A DNA stretch of 59,094 nucleotides, from positions 1 through 59,094 of the forward strand of contig JASGUU010000070.1 in assembly GCA_030057555.1 (NCBI GenBank). The letters run 5' to 3'. The stretch's first letter is position 1; each line of letters opens with the position of its first letter. Shown here in pieces: positions 24,257-33,065 of this stretch. The notes beneath the pieces are model-generated. The model searched no databases, was not told where the DNA came from, and saw nothing but the letters and a program-made list of their open reading frames with translations. A program made the position numbers and the translations under genes. The stretch is from Bacillota bacterium. GTDB taxonomy: Bacteria; Bacillota; Clostridia; Saccharofermentanales; Fastidiosipilaceae.

Positions 24257-25570
24257 TCAATCCGCGCTGTCGAGCCGCAGCACCCAGTCCTCGCCGCGGC
24301 CTGTCGTGGGCGGCCGGAGTTTCGGGGCGGCGGAGCGGTTCTCGATCGTCCCGATCGCCGTCGTCTCACCGCTTCGCGGGCTGAACCAGGCCGCCTCGAG
24401 GCACCCGCCCGGCAGGATGCCCGGCGCGATGTCGATGCCCAGCCCGTTGGGTGTGTAGATGAAGGCGTAGCGCTCGCCCCGCGCGGCGATCTGCACATTG
24501 GCGCCCGTGCCGTTTGACGCCAGCAGCTCGGGTGCCTCGCGCCGCTCGAGCAGGGGCCGCGACTCGCAGAGCCGGCGCAGCCACTGAACCTGGCTGGCCC
24601 CGGGCCGCTCGAGGGCCCGCTCCCAGGTCAGCGGAAAGTAGTCCGAGGGCTCCCGCACCATGCGCCAGACCGAGTGGTGGCCGTAGGTCACACCGGCACT
24701 GCCGGCGAAGACAGCCCAGTAGAGTGCCTGCCTGACATCGGCGGCATCGAAGTAGCCATTCTGCGCATCGAAGTTAACCGGGTGGTCCTCGTAGCGAGGC
24801 TCTGCTTCCAGAGTCGGCTTGACAGGGGAGAGACTGCAGTCTTTGCGTACGTATTCGTAATTGGGATCGTTCCGGCGGCTGTGGCCGGACTGGAACATGT
24901 TGAAGTCGAGCCAGCTCTCTTCGTGCAGCTGCTCCGAGGAGGAGCTGCCGCCGGCGGGGTGATAGGTCATCAGCTGCCGCGCCCCGGCCTGCCGGATGCC
25001 GACCGCCATGCCGGCGATGGCCTCATGCTGGCGACGCGTCTCGAGGCGGCGGTCACCCCCGAGCACCCAGATAACGTTCGCATACCCTGCATAGCGCGCA
25101 CCGATGAACTGGCCGTAGCGGCGGCCCGTCCCGCCGTCGAAGATCTCGGGGCCCTTCCCCCAGAGCCGGTTGACCTTGTCACCCCAGGTCGGCAGCAGGG
25201 CGATGTAGAGGCCGCGCCGGGCTGCCTGGTCGATGATGTAGTCGACGTGGTCCCAGTAGGAGCAGGGGCCGGTGAGATCCGGTTCGATGTCGCCGTAACC
25301 GTGGTTGCCTTCGCGGCGGAGCAGGGGCAGGCGGCCGTGGGCATTGGGCTCGGTCAGGCCGTCCATCTCGGCGAGGGCGACGGCCTGAATCACGTTGAAA
25401 CCCTGGCGCGCGCGGGTGTCGAGGTAATGGCAGGCCTCCTCGCGGCTGAGGCGGTGGAAGAGCTCCCAGGCCGTGTCGCCGAGCCAGAAAAAGGGCGTGC
25501 CGTCGGCGCGTGTCAGGTGGCGGCTGCTGCTGCTGATGGCGAGGGGCTGTAGCGGATCGCTGCTGTGCAT
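24257..25570 (-). CDS. DUF4038/GH140-like glycoside hydrolase
   Basis: TIM-barrel glycosidase of 437 aa of the apiosidase-like DUF4038 type. Family marks are F-F-W-L-G-D-T-A-W-E-L-F near the start, R-Q-G-F-N-V-I-Q, W-V-L-G-G-D-R and the C-terminal F-I-Y-T-P-N-G-L beta domain. Family members remove branched or terminal sugars such as apiose from plant pectin side chains. No signal peptide, so it acts on imported oligosaccharides. AGGAGG lies before ATG 25570. It is divergent from the GH95 gene with 169 bp between them, where both promoters should lie. Confidence 0.82.
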   Translation of the reverse strand: MHSSDPLQPLAISSSSRHLTRADGTPFFWLGDTAWELFHRLSREEACHYLDTRARQGFNVIQAVALAEMDGLTEPNAHGRLPLLRREGNHGYGDIEPDLTGPCSYWDHVDYIIDQAARRGLYIALLPTWGDKVNRLWGKGPEIFDGGTGRRYGQFIGARYAGYANVIWVLGGDRRLETRRQHEAIAGMAVGIRQAGARQLMTYHPAGGSSSSEQLHEESWLDFNMFQSGHSRRNDPNYEYVRKDCSLSPVKPTLEAEPRYEDHPVNFDAQNGYFDAADVRQALYWAVFAGSAGVTYGHHSVWRMVREPSDYFPLTWERALERPGASQVQWLRRLCESRPLLERREAPELLASNGTGANVQIAARGERYAFIYTPNGLGIDIAPGILPGGCLEAAWFSPRSGETTAIGTIENRSAAPKLRPPTTGRGEDWVLRLDSAD

Positions 25571-25739
25571 GGGAACCTCCTGCGGGCGGGTCGGGACTCT
25601 GGTGCCCGTATGGGCTCTGTTGTCTGTGATTCTAGCATCGGAGCGTTCATGCCGTTCGGGCACGTGATAGGATGGCGGCGGCAGCGGCGGGAATGCCCCG
25701 CCGCCGGATCTGGACAACATGGACAGGAGATCAGCAGCC

Positions 25740-28193
25740 ATGCGTACAAATGAAGTTCTGCTCTACCGGCAGCCGGCCGACCGCTGGATTGAGGCGCTGC
25801 CGCTCGGGAACGGCCACATCGGGGCGATGCTCTTCGGCCGTCTTGACAGCGAGCGCATCGCGCTCAATGACGACAGCTTCTGGTCCGGGGCCCCGCAGGA
25901 CGGGACAAACCCCGATGCCCGAGCCGCGATGGCGGAGGTGCGCGAAGCCATCCGGCGCCGCGATTTTCGGGCGGCGACAAAGCTCGCCGGGAGAATGATG
26001 GGTCCCTGGTCTCAGGGCTATCTGCCGGCAGGCGACCTGCTGCTGGATTTCGGCGGGGAGGCCTGCCTCGAGGCGGATGAGGATGAAAGAGGATGCTACC
26101 GGCGCCTGCTCGATCTCGAGACGGCGGTGGCGGCGACCCTGCTGGAGCGGCCGGATGGGTCACGGAGGACGGTGACGGCCTTTGCCTCCTATCCTCATGA
26201 TGTTCTGGTCCTCGAAATCCGTGACGATGTCCGCCCGATCGATGTTGACATACGACTCGACACCCGGCATCCCGGCCATGGCCGTGCCTGGCTCGAGGCC
26301 GACAGGGCGCGCCTCGTCGAGTCGGTGCGCGCGCCGGTTAAGACCCTGCCGGTCTATGTTGCCGACCCCGAACCGGTTCGCTACGACCCCGATGACCGCC
26401 TGACCAGCCTGCGGCTGGTGCTGGCGCTGGAGATCCGCGCGGACGGCGGCCGCCTCGAGGTCGTCGACGACCGCATCCGCCTGCGCGGGGCCCAACGCGT
26501 GGAGCTGCGCCTCGTCAGCCGGACCAGTTTCAGGGAAGAGGGGCACGGCATCGACCCGGACGCCGGCGCGCAGGCGGCCGATGAGCTCGTCGAGCGGCTG
26601 GAGAGTGCTGCCGCCGCGGAGCTGGATGCATTTTCGGAGCTGACGTTCGCCGAGCTGCTGGCTGCGCATGTCGAGGATTATCAGGCACTCTATCGGGCGG
26701 CCTGGCTGCGTCTCGATGACGAGGCCCCGGCATATGCGCCGACACATGTCGACAGATGGCTGGACCGGGCCTGCGGACATGCCGGGACGGCTGAGGATAC
26801 CTATGGGCGCATTCTGGCTTCGGAGCTGGCGGGAGCGGGGCCGGGTGCGGACCTCAGCGAGCTGCTTTTCAACTTCGGCCGCTACCTCCTGATCGCCTCC
26901 TCGCGCGCAGGCACCCAGGCGGCGAATCTGCAGGGTATCTGGAACGAGTCGCTGCAGCCGCCCTGGAGCTCCAACTACACGATCAACATCAACACCGAGA
27001 TGAACTACTGGCCGGCGGAGGTCACCAATCTCGCCTCCTGTCATGAGCCGCTCTTTGCATTGATTGAGCGAATTGCTGCGAACGGTTCCCGTACAGCAGC
27101 GGTGAACTATGGCGCCCGTGGCTGGGTGGCGCATCATAATTCGGATCTCTGGGCCAAGTCCGAGCCCGTCTCCGGCGATCCGGTCTGGGCCGTCTGGCCG
27201 ATGGGCGGCGTCTGGCTCTCGCTCCACCTGATCGAGCGTGCCCGCTATGGCTGCGATGCCGTCTGGACGCGTGAGACGGCCTGGCCGCTGCTGCTGGGGG
27301 CGGCGCGCTTCTGCCTCGATTTCCTCAGCGAAGACGAGGACGGCTTTCTCGTGACGGCGCCGTCGACTTCGCCGGAGCATAAGTTTCGCTGGGAGGGGGA
27401 GGCGCTTTCGGTTTCGGCGATGGCGACGATGGACCGGGCCCTGATTGTGGAGCTCTTTGACGGTGTGCTGGAGCTCGCCGACCGGCTGGGAATCGAGGAT
27501 GCGATGCTTGCTGAGGTACGGGAGGCCGGGACGCGGCTTTTGCCCTGGCGGATCGGGCGTGAGGGGCGCCTGCAGGAGTGGTCGCTCGACTTCGAGGATA
27601 ACGAGCGCCGCCATCGCCATGTTTCGCATCTGCTGGGCGTGTATCCGGGGCGCAGCATCAGCTGGGAGGAGACGCCGGAGCTGATGGCGGCGGCGCGGAC
27701 GTCGCTCGAGATCCGCGGCGACGAGGCGACCGGCTGGGGCATGGGCTGGCGCATCTGCCTGTGGGCGCGCTTCCGGGACGGGGATCGTGCGCATCGGGTG
27801 GTGCAGAAGATGCTGCGTCCGGCCGCGGCGGCAGAGGGTCGGGCGGAGCGTGGCGGCCTCTACCCCAACCTCTTCAGCGCCCATCCGCCGTTCCAGATAG
27901 ATGGCAACTTTGCCTTCCCGGCCGGTGTCGCGGAGATGCTGCTGCAGACGCATCTGGGCTCGATTGACCTGCTGCCGGCGCTGCCGTCGGCCTGGCCGGC
28001 GGGGCGGGTGGGCGGCCTCTGCTGCCGTGGCGGCATCGAGGTGGAAATTGCCTGGTCCGCCGGGCGTCTCGAGCGGGTGAGGCTGGAGGAGAAGCTGGGG
28101 CGGGATCGCGTCTTAGTCCTGCGCTCGGGAACTGCGGAGAAGAGCGTGGAGCTCGCGGCCCGCGAGACGCTTGCGGTCGAGTGGGACGTGTGA
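25740..28193 (+). CDS. Glycoside hydrolase family 95 alpha-L-fucosidase-like
   Basis: Cytoplasmic inverting GH95 enzyme of 817 aa, expected to release alpha-1,2-linked L-fucose (or L-galactose) from glycans. Seen in order: N-terminal beta domain with L-P-L-G-N-G-H-I-G, the helical barrel motif Q-G-I-W-N-E-S-L-Q-P-P-W-S-S-N-Y, then N-T-E-M-N-Y-W-P-A-E, and H-R-H-V-S-H-L-L-G-V-Y-P-G near the active site. The start at 25740 has AGGAG at 25724-25728; an upstream ATG at 25719 is weaker. With GH29 at 48963 this gives two fucosidase types in the window. Confidence 0.92.
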   Translation: MRTNEVLLYRQPADRWIEALPLGNGHIGAMLFGRLDSERIALNDDSFWSGAPQDGTNPDARAAMAEVREAIRRRDFRAATKLAGRMMGPWSQGYLPAGDLLLDFGGEACLEADEDERGCYRRLLDLETAVAATLLERPDGSRRTVTAFASYPHDVLVLEIRDDVRPIDVDIRLDTRHPGHGRAWLEADRARLVESVRAPVKTLPVYVADPEPVRYDPDDRLTSLRLVLALEIRADGGRLEVVDDRIRLRGAQRVELRLVSRTSFREEGHGIDPDAGAQAADELVERLESAAAAELDAFSELTFAELLAAHVEDYQALYRAAWLRLDDEAPAYAPTHVDRWLDRACGHAGTAEDTYGRILASELAGAGPGADLSELLFNFGRYLLIASSRAGTQAANLQGIWNESLQPPWSSNYTININTEMNYWPAEVTNLASCHEPLFALIERIAANGSRTAAVNYGARGWVAHHNSDLWAKSEPVSGDPVWAVWPMGGVWLSLHLIERARYGCDAVWTRETAWPLLLGAARFCLDFLSEDEDGFLVTAPSTSPEHKFRWEGEALSVSAMATMDRALIVELFDGVLELADRLGIEDAMLAEVREAGTRLLPWRIGREGRLQEWSLDFEDNERRHRHVSHLLGVYPGRSISWEETPELMAAARTSLEIRGDEATGWGMGWRICLWARFRDGDRAHRVVQKMLRPAAAAEGRAERGGLYPNLFSAHPPFQIDGNFAFPAGVAEMLLQTHLGSIDLLPALPSAWPAGRVGGLCCRGGIEVEIAWSAGRLERVRLEEKLGRDRVLVLRSGTAEKSVELAARETLAVEWDV

Positions 28194-28212
28194 CGCAGTC
28201 AGACGGATGTGG

Positions 28213-28244
28213 CAGGAGCCCGGCCGGCGATGGCCGGGCTCCTG
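28213..28244 (+). terminator. Strong hairpin after GH95 gene
   Basis: CAGGAGCCCGGCC (28213-28225) and GGCCGGGCTCCTG (28232-28244) pair perfectly over 13 bp around a 6-nt loop, 20 bp after the stop codon. No clear T-run follows, so it may act as a 3' stabiliser or a weak terminator. Confidence 0.6.
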
Positions 28245-28367
28245 CCTGCTTACATAACCCGTCCGGCACCCTGCAGTTCATTTGAGTTCCATTTTGGGAG
28301 TGCACGTCATATTTGTCGGGAAAGTTAAACTTTTGAGCCTTCCTCAAACACATGAAACACCGGAGTT

Positions 28368-28590
28368 TTAGCGTAGCTTGTCTGCAGGCATATGGAAGAT
28401 CTCTTCTTCCATTGCCCGCGTAGCGATCAGCCTCACAAACAGCCGGAATGTGAATGCGAGAGGAATAGGATAGCGGGCAGCGAGGCTGACAGGCACGATC
28501 TGGCACGTTCCAGGTGGTTGTGAAACGATCCAGGTTCTGTTGCCCTGATGCCGTATGATAAAGGCGATTCTGACAAGCAGCGCGCCTCTC
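28368..28590 (-). pseudogene. 5'-truncated ORF abutting the 71-bp repeat array
   Basis: A - strand frame runs from the edge of the repeat array to TAA at 28368-28370 and reads like real protein (R-H-Q-G-N-R-T-W-I-V, then A-R-Y-P-I-P-L-A-F and a tail ending H-M-P-A-D-K-L-R). It has no start codon or ribosome site; the upstream part appears to have been replaced by the repeats. The family is not recognised. It may be chance, but base composition differs from the neighbours. Confidence 0.3.
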
Positions 28591-28938
28591 GTGGTCAGAA
28601 TGGCGAGTAATCCAAATGGTTTTTTGGAAAACTCTTCGTTTTGACCAGAAACGGCCCCTTTGTGGTCAGGATAGCGAGTAATCCAAATGGTTTTTTGGAA
28701 AACTCTTCGTTTTGACCAGAAACGGCCCCTTTGTGGTCAGGATGGCGAGTAATCCAAATCATTTTTTGGAAAACTCTTCGTTTTGACCAGAAACAGCCCT
28801 TTCGTGGTCAAGATCGCGAGTAATCCAAATCATTTTTTGGAAAACTCTCCGTTTTGACCAGAAACGGCCCCTTTGTGGTCAGGATGGCGAGTAATCCAAA
28901 TTATTTTTTGGATTACTCTTCGTTTTGACCACCAGAAG
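28591..28938. repeat. Tandem array of five 71-bp palindromic units
   Basis: Units start at 28591, 28662, 28733, 28804 and 28875. Each begins GTGGTCA, contains GAGTAATCCAAA...TTTGGA..ACTC and ends TTTTGACCA, so each unit is itself an imperfect palindrome able to form a long hairpin. The last unit has perfect arms (GAGTAATCCAAA/TTTGGATTACTC). Middle positions vary (TGG, TCA, TTA). The same outer words frame the two 127-bp units at 43822-44078. Confidence 0.9.
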
Positions 28939-29804
28939 TCCACAGGCTGCTTTCTCCCCCTGCCAGCCGTCCTCCTGGCATGCTCACCCGTTTCCTGACA
29001 CGCTTGACGTGCACCCCCATTTTGTCGAAGGAACATGCATCCGCTGGGGTCGGCGGCAAACTTTCGTTTTTCATGTCCGTGAATGGCCGCATGAGCCTGT
29101 TTGCCTGCGGATGCAGTCGGACACGCGCGCTTTTGGGCGCAGCTTTGCTTCATCTCATCGCTGTCGTCTGAAAAAAGCAGCCGGCTCCCTGGTAACAACA
29201 TGCGTGCGCCCACAGACGCTCCGTGAGCTTGACATGGTCGAGTTTGAGGAGATCCAGAGAGATCAGAGCCTTCCTGTAATCTGGATCATCCATGCCATGG
29301 ATGACGTGGCTCTCGTATCCCGTCTTTTCCCGATAGATGCCTTTACTCTTGTCGTAGAACTGGTAATGAGCAGAATTTGTCAGAGCCTGGCTGCCGCGGC
29401 CGACCATCCGCTTCCCACCCGTGCGCGCCTCCTGCCGTTCTCTGTCGTGGTCGAAAGGATCAGCACATGAAGCAAAGCGCGAGGGCTGCTATTCCACTGC
29501 CTGGAATCTCAGTGACTATGTTCATCCAGCAGTCGGGCAAAGGCGATTTCGTCCCAACTCCGGTTCGTAACCGGCATCGGGAGGGGAAGCTTCTTCGGTC
29601 TGCGGCGGGCGGCTTGAAAATGTTGGGTGCACAGCACACCTCGAAACGTGTTTCATCCATTTTCAGGTGTGCGGTCCATGTTGTGGTCTCAGACAGTTTG
29701 TCTACTTCCTGCAGTCTCCTCTCAGGGGTGCCGGACAAGTATTACATGATGACTTTCCTTACTTTCAATGCGGTATGGAAATGGGCTTGGCGAAACAGGT
29801 GAGT
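28939..29804. other. Decayed intergenic stretch, no supported gene
   Basis: Mixed composition with short frames on both strands, none with a convincing start or family. The - strand frames at 29150-29407 (85 aa) and 29460-29738 (92 aa) have protein-like segments but no ribosome site and no continuity, so they may be remnants of one or two dead genes. The stretch separates the repeat array from the RraA gene. Confidence 0.4.
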
Positions 29805-30512
29805 TTACCTGACAGTATCATCCAGAGGCATATTCAGATCGAGATAGAGCTGCCTGCGCGCTTTCTTGTCTGCCGAGGCTTCCTGCCATGCGTATTTTGC
29901 GACATCCCTGGCGACCTTTCTCGGGACAACGATGACGCCGTCACCATCTGCCACGACTACGTCACCAGGATAGATGGCCACTCCGCCAATCCCGATGGGG
30001 CAGTCCTTTTCAATGTAGCGGATCCGGGCCTGATCCATGGGCTGAGAAATGAACCGGGACCAGACATGGACCTTTTGAATCACGCATTCGTCGGTGTCGC
30101 GAATGCCCCCGCCGTTGGTCATGAAGCCGACTGCCCCACGCTTCATGCAGGCCAGCGTGTTGTTGCTTCCGAGAAGACCAACATCGAGACCGGCGATGTC
30201 AAGGCAGATGAAATCGCCCTCCTGTATGTCCTCCGCCCACTTATCCGTGCAGATCTCGCGATAGTACATGGCGACCCAGGAGGTATATTCGTCTCTGGTG
30301 AGCATCGGTACGGGGCCTTCATAGGGTACATAGCGCCCGGTACGGGCAATGCCGATGATGCTGGTATCCGGGCGGAACAGCGGTCGGATGGAGTGGTGCA
30401 CCGAGCCATAGTGGTGGTAGCCCATCCAGTCCATGCCGTCACGAACATCTGTTGTCCGCAGCCTCTCAAACATCTGGATGAGAATCCTGTTTTCCTTTTC
30501 GTCGTAGTCCAT
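29805..30512 (-). CDS. RraA family protein (aldolase-like)
   Basis: RraA/HMG-aldolase superfamily protein of 235 aa. The C-terminal signature G-V-A-I-Y-P-G-D-V-V-V-A-D-G-D-G-V and the preceding G-G-G-I-R-D-T block (Arg and Asp of the metal site) are intact. In bacteria such proteins include metal-dependent aldolases/decarboxylases for oxaloacetate-like or hydroxy-methylglutarate-like acids; the RNase E inhibitor role applies only to the E. coli type. It lies downstream of rpiB in a - strand cluster of sugar genes, pointing to sugar acid catabolism. GGAGG is 9 nt before the ATG. Confidence 0.85.
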   Translation of the reverse strand: MDYDEKENRILIQMFERLRTTDVRDGMDWMGYHHYGSVHHSIRPLFRPDTSIIGIARTGRYVPYEGPVPMLTRDEYTSWVAMYYREICTDKWAEDIQEGDFICLDIAGLDVGLLGSNNTLACMKRGAVGFMTNGGGIRDTDECVIQKVHVWSRFISQPMDQARIRYIEKDCPIGIGGVAIYPGDVVVADGDGVIVVPRKVARDVAKYAWQEASADKKARRQLYLDLNMPLDDTVR

Positions 30513-30632
30513 GATGCCACGCCTCCTGTGCCTCGTTTTGTTCCTGATGCCGATCTGTCAGTCTGCCGCTGCTGCGGATGTGCCCGCCTCCCCGCAGCCA
30601 GCATTTGAACAGGAGCCCTGCAGCGACAACCC

Positions 30633-31091
30633 TTATCCGTCTTGTGCCCCGCGCTGATCCAGGTCGTCCAGCTTCTTTATTCTCTGACGAAACTCTTCTG
30701 TGTCATGGAATTCTGCGTGCAGAAAAATATCAATAAGATCGCAGGCTGCCTGATAGCCTATGATGTCCTGACCGATTGCCATGACGGTGACGTTGTCATG
30801 CTCCACACACTGGCGGGCGGTATAGAGATCATGAACGACAGCAGCGCGTATGCCGGGGGTCTTGTTGCAGGCAATGGCTGCGCCAACTCCACTGCCACAG
30901 ATCATGATGCCGCGCTCGGCGGTATGGTCCGTAATGGCGGCGCAGACCATGCGGGCAATGTCCGGGAAGTCAACCACGTCCGGCGTGAAAGAGCCTGCAT
31001 GGAGGACTTCATGTCCGTCGGCAGACAGCTTTTTGAGGATCTTTTCCTTCAGATCGTAGCCTGCGTGATCGCCGCCAATGACAATTTTCAT
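30633..31091 (-). CDS. rpiB: RpiB/LacA/LacB family sugar-phosphate isomerase
   Basis: Isomerase of 152 aa that interconverts ribose-5-phosphate and ribulose-5-phosphate, or allose/galactose-6-phosphate equivalents. D8-H9 (G-G-D-H-A-G-Y) bind substrate, C65 in I-C-G-S-G-V-G is the catalytic base of the RpiB type, and H98 in E-H-D-N is the conserved ring-opening region. GAGGTG precedes the ATG. It lies 53 bp after the DUF4091 gene and 120 bp before the RraA gene, so it probably serves this sugar cluster and may prefer an unusual hexose phosphate. Confidence 0.9.
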   Translation of the reverse strand: MKIVIGGDHAGYDLKEKILKKLSADGHEVLHAGSFTPDVVDFPDIARMVCAAITDHTAERGIMICGSGVGAAIACNKTPGIRAAVVHDLYTARQCVEHDNVTVMAIGQDIIGYQAACDLIDIFLHAEFHDTEEFRQRIKKLDDLDQRGAQDG

Positions 31092-31144
31092 GTTTCACCT
31101 CGATGATGCATGCGACTCGGAGGATGCAGCTATGTATTTGCCGT

Positions 31145-32713
31145 TCATGGAGTCAGGTTTATCGTCTGCCGGGAGGCGGCTGCATCGAGCAGCTCGCGCC
31201 GCGCGGCCTCAAAGACCGCGAGGTCCTTCTCCGCATCATCAAAGCCGCGGAAGACCAGTGCGGCGATGCGGTCGGCCTCGGCGCGGTCGTGTGCCGCGAC
31301 CTCGAACAGCAGCTCGCAGTCCTCGAGACCTGAGCGCATGGCCTCGAGCCGCAGACTGCGCCAGGCTTCGCCGCGGCCGGGATAGACGATATGGCTGTCA
31401 CCTGATGGCAGGAGCACGCGGTCTTCGCCGTGCTCGGGATTCGTCTGTTCGAAGGCATCCTCGCCGTTCTGGAACATGTTGAAGCCCCAGTGCAGATAGC
31501 CCTCGAGCCCGTAGACATGGTGGCTCCAGTGCAGCAGGCGGGTGTTCAGCAGCGGGGTGTCGATGAAGCGGTTCAGCCACGGTCCGGTCGGGTGCAGACA
31601 GGTATAGAACCACAGCTGGTCGCCCGAGGTGCGGATGCCCTCGCAATAGGCGCGGTAGTCGGAGAAGCCTTTGCTCGTAGGCACATAGATGTCGAGTGCA
31701 CCGGCGAGCTCCTCGTACATGACGGCGTCGATCAGGGGGACGCCGGGCAGGAGCTTCCGCACGATGCCGGCGAGAATGCGGTAGTCAGCGGCCGAGCGCT
31801 CGATGGGCTCGTCGGCAATGTGCTGGATCAGCAGGTCGTACCAGCCGTGTTCCTCGAGAAAGCGGCGCCAGGCACCGAGAAAGTGAACCAGGAAGCGATA
31901 GCCCTCGTGCGAGGTTGCCATGATTTCGCGGTTGGCAAAGAGGCTGTGCTGCACCGAGTTTTTCCAGGAGACCCGGCCGGCGATGTGGCCACCCTCAATG
32001 CCGGTGAGGCCGATGTCCAGAAAGAGGCGGATCAGGCGCTCCACACGGCTGAAGTCGAATTCGGGCGCTTCGGGGCTGCCGCCGATCCCGACGAGGGAGA
32101 AGGGGATCCAGAAATGCGTCTGGCGCGCCTCGTGCATCAGACGGGCGTAGCTCTCGATCATGGCCCAGTGGGCTTCGGACCAGGGCTCGAGGTCGTGGTA
32201 GCTCGCCATCAGGTTCAGGTTGAACCAGTTGGTAACGGCGATGCTGCGGGTGGCGGGGACGACGGCTGCGCTGACTTCGATGCAAAGGGGCAGCCGCTCC
32301 TCCGCTGTACCCGCCTGGAGGCGGAGCCGGCAGCTGTAGAGGCCCGGCTCGCAGTCGGCCGGGATCGCCCAGCGCAGATAGAAGGCGGTGACAGGGGTGC
32401 TGCTTTCGGTCCGGCGTTCGGGCAGCGGTTCGAGCACCTCGTAGACGCGGAAGGGGGCGGGGCGCGTCACCCAGGGGGCTGCGGCAGAGTTGCGCCTGAC
32501 CGGGACATCGCGGAGGCGGAAGACCTCGAGTGCGTCGGCGAGTTCGGCGTTGCCCTCGAGCAACCAGCTGAAGGGGCCGCTGCCCCTGACCAGAACCTGG
32601 ACGGCGGCATAGCTGCCGCGGGCTGCCAGAATCTCGATCGCGGGGCTGGGCGTTGCGGGGAAGGGACTGTCCGGATAGAGCCAGTCATTGGCGTGGGCGA
32701 TGCGAATCTGCAT
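31145..32713 (-). CDS. DUF4091 protein, GH123-like glycosidase
   Basis: Protein of 522 aa with an N-terminal beta-sandwich and a TIM-barrel glycosidase part ending in DUF4091. Seen: Y-L-H-W-G-F-N-M-F-Q, G-D-S-H-I-V-Y-P-G and S-L-R-L-E-A-M-R-S-G-L-E-D-C-E-L-L, the usual DUF4091 end. The H-I-A-D-E-P-I segment fits the catalytic Asp-Glu arrangement of GH123-like N-acetyl-hexosaminidases, although GH123 activity is not assured. No signal peptide. GGAGG lies 8 nt before the ATG. Confidence 0.8.
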   Translation of the reverse strand: MQIRIAHANDWLYPDSPFPATPSPAIEILAARGSYAAVQVLVRGSGPFSWLLEGNAELADALEVFRLRDVPVRRNSAAAPWVTRPAPFRVYEVLEPLPERRTESSTPVTAFYLRWAIPADCEPGLYSCRLRLQAGTAEERLPLCIEVSAAVVPATRSIAVTNWFNLNLMASYHDLEPWSEAHWAMIESYARLMHEARQTHFWIPFSLVGIGGSPEAPEFDFSRVERLIRLFLDIGLTGIEGGHIAGRVSWKNSVQHSLFANREIMATSHEGYRFLVHFLGAWRRFLEEHGWYDLLIQHIADEPIERSAADYRILAGIVRKLLPGVPLIDAVMYEELAGALDIYVPTSKGFSDYRAYCEGIRTSGDQLWFYTCLHPTGPWLNRFIDTPLLNTRLLHWSHHVYGLEGYLHWGFNMFQNGEDAFEQTNPEHGEDRVLLPSGDSHIVYPGRGEAWRSLRLEAMRSGLEDCELLFEVAAHDRAEADRIAALVFRGFDDAEKDLAVFEAARRELLDAAASRQTINLTP

Positions 32714-33065
32714 GGTTCGTTCCTCCGATCGTGCTTCGTGCCTGTGGGTGTCTGGGGGAGTCCGGGCTTTGTTGGAAGCGCAGAAATGAGCTCAGGGGCG
32801 AGGCGCCGGTCATGCCGCTGGTACCGTTAACCAGCGTCCGGATCGCCTGAGAGGATCGTATCACGAGCAGTTCGCTGTGTGGGCGCAGATGATCAATCCC
32901 GGGGAGGCGGGAGTGTCCTGCTGCGGTGGCTTTTCCAAGTCCAGAGGATGGCGGCTTCATTTCCCTGGATGGGCTCAGACAGTATGCTTCTAACTTCCAT
33001 ATGGCAAACATGAGATTCATCTGGCTGCCCATGCTCCAGACACTTGAGGTGCCAGTCACTGGTGG
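32714..33065. other. Intergenic region, no gene seen
   Basis: 352 bp between the GH2 stop and the DUF4091 start. It contains short opposing frames only. A promoter for the - strand DUF4091-rpiB-rraA group probably lies here, but I could not pick a convincing -35/-10 pair. Confidence 0.4.

Noticed and set aside
28591-28938. CRISPR-like array
   Set aside because: The whole 71-bp unit repeats without variable spacers, units are palindromes, and no cas gene is near.
29150-29738. Two short - strand frames (85 and 92 aa) as genes
   Set aside because: No ribosome site, no recognisable family, and interrupted by each other's frame; kept only as possible remnants.
32685-33059. 124-aa - strand frame upstream of the DUF4091 gene
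   Set aside because: Overlaps the good ribosome site and start of the real gene, and composition is not protein-like.
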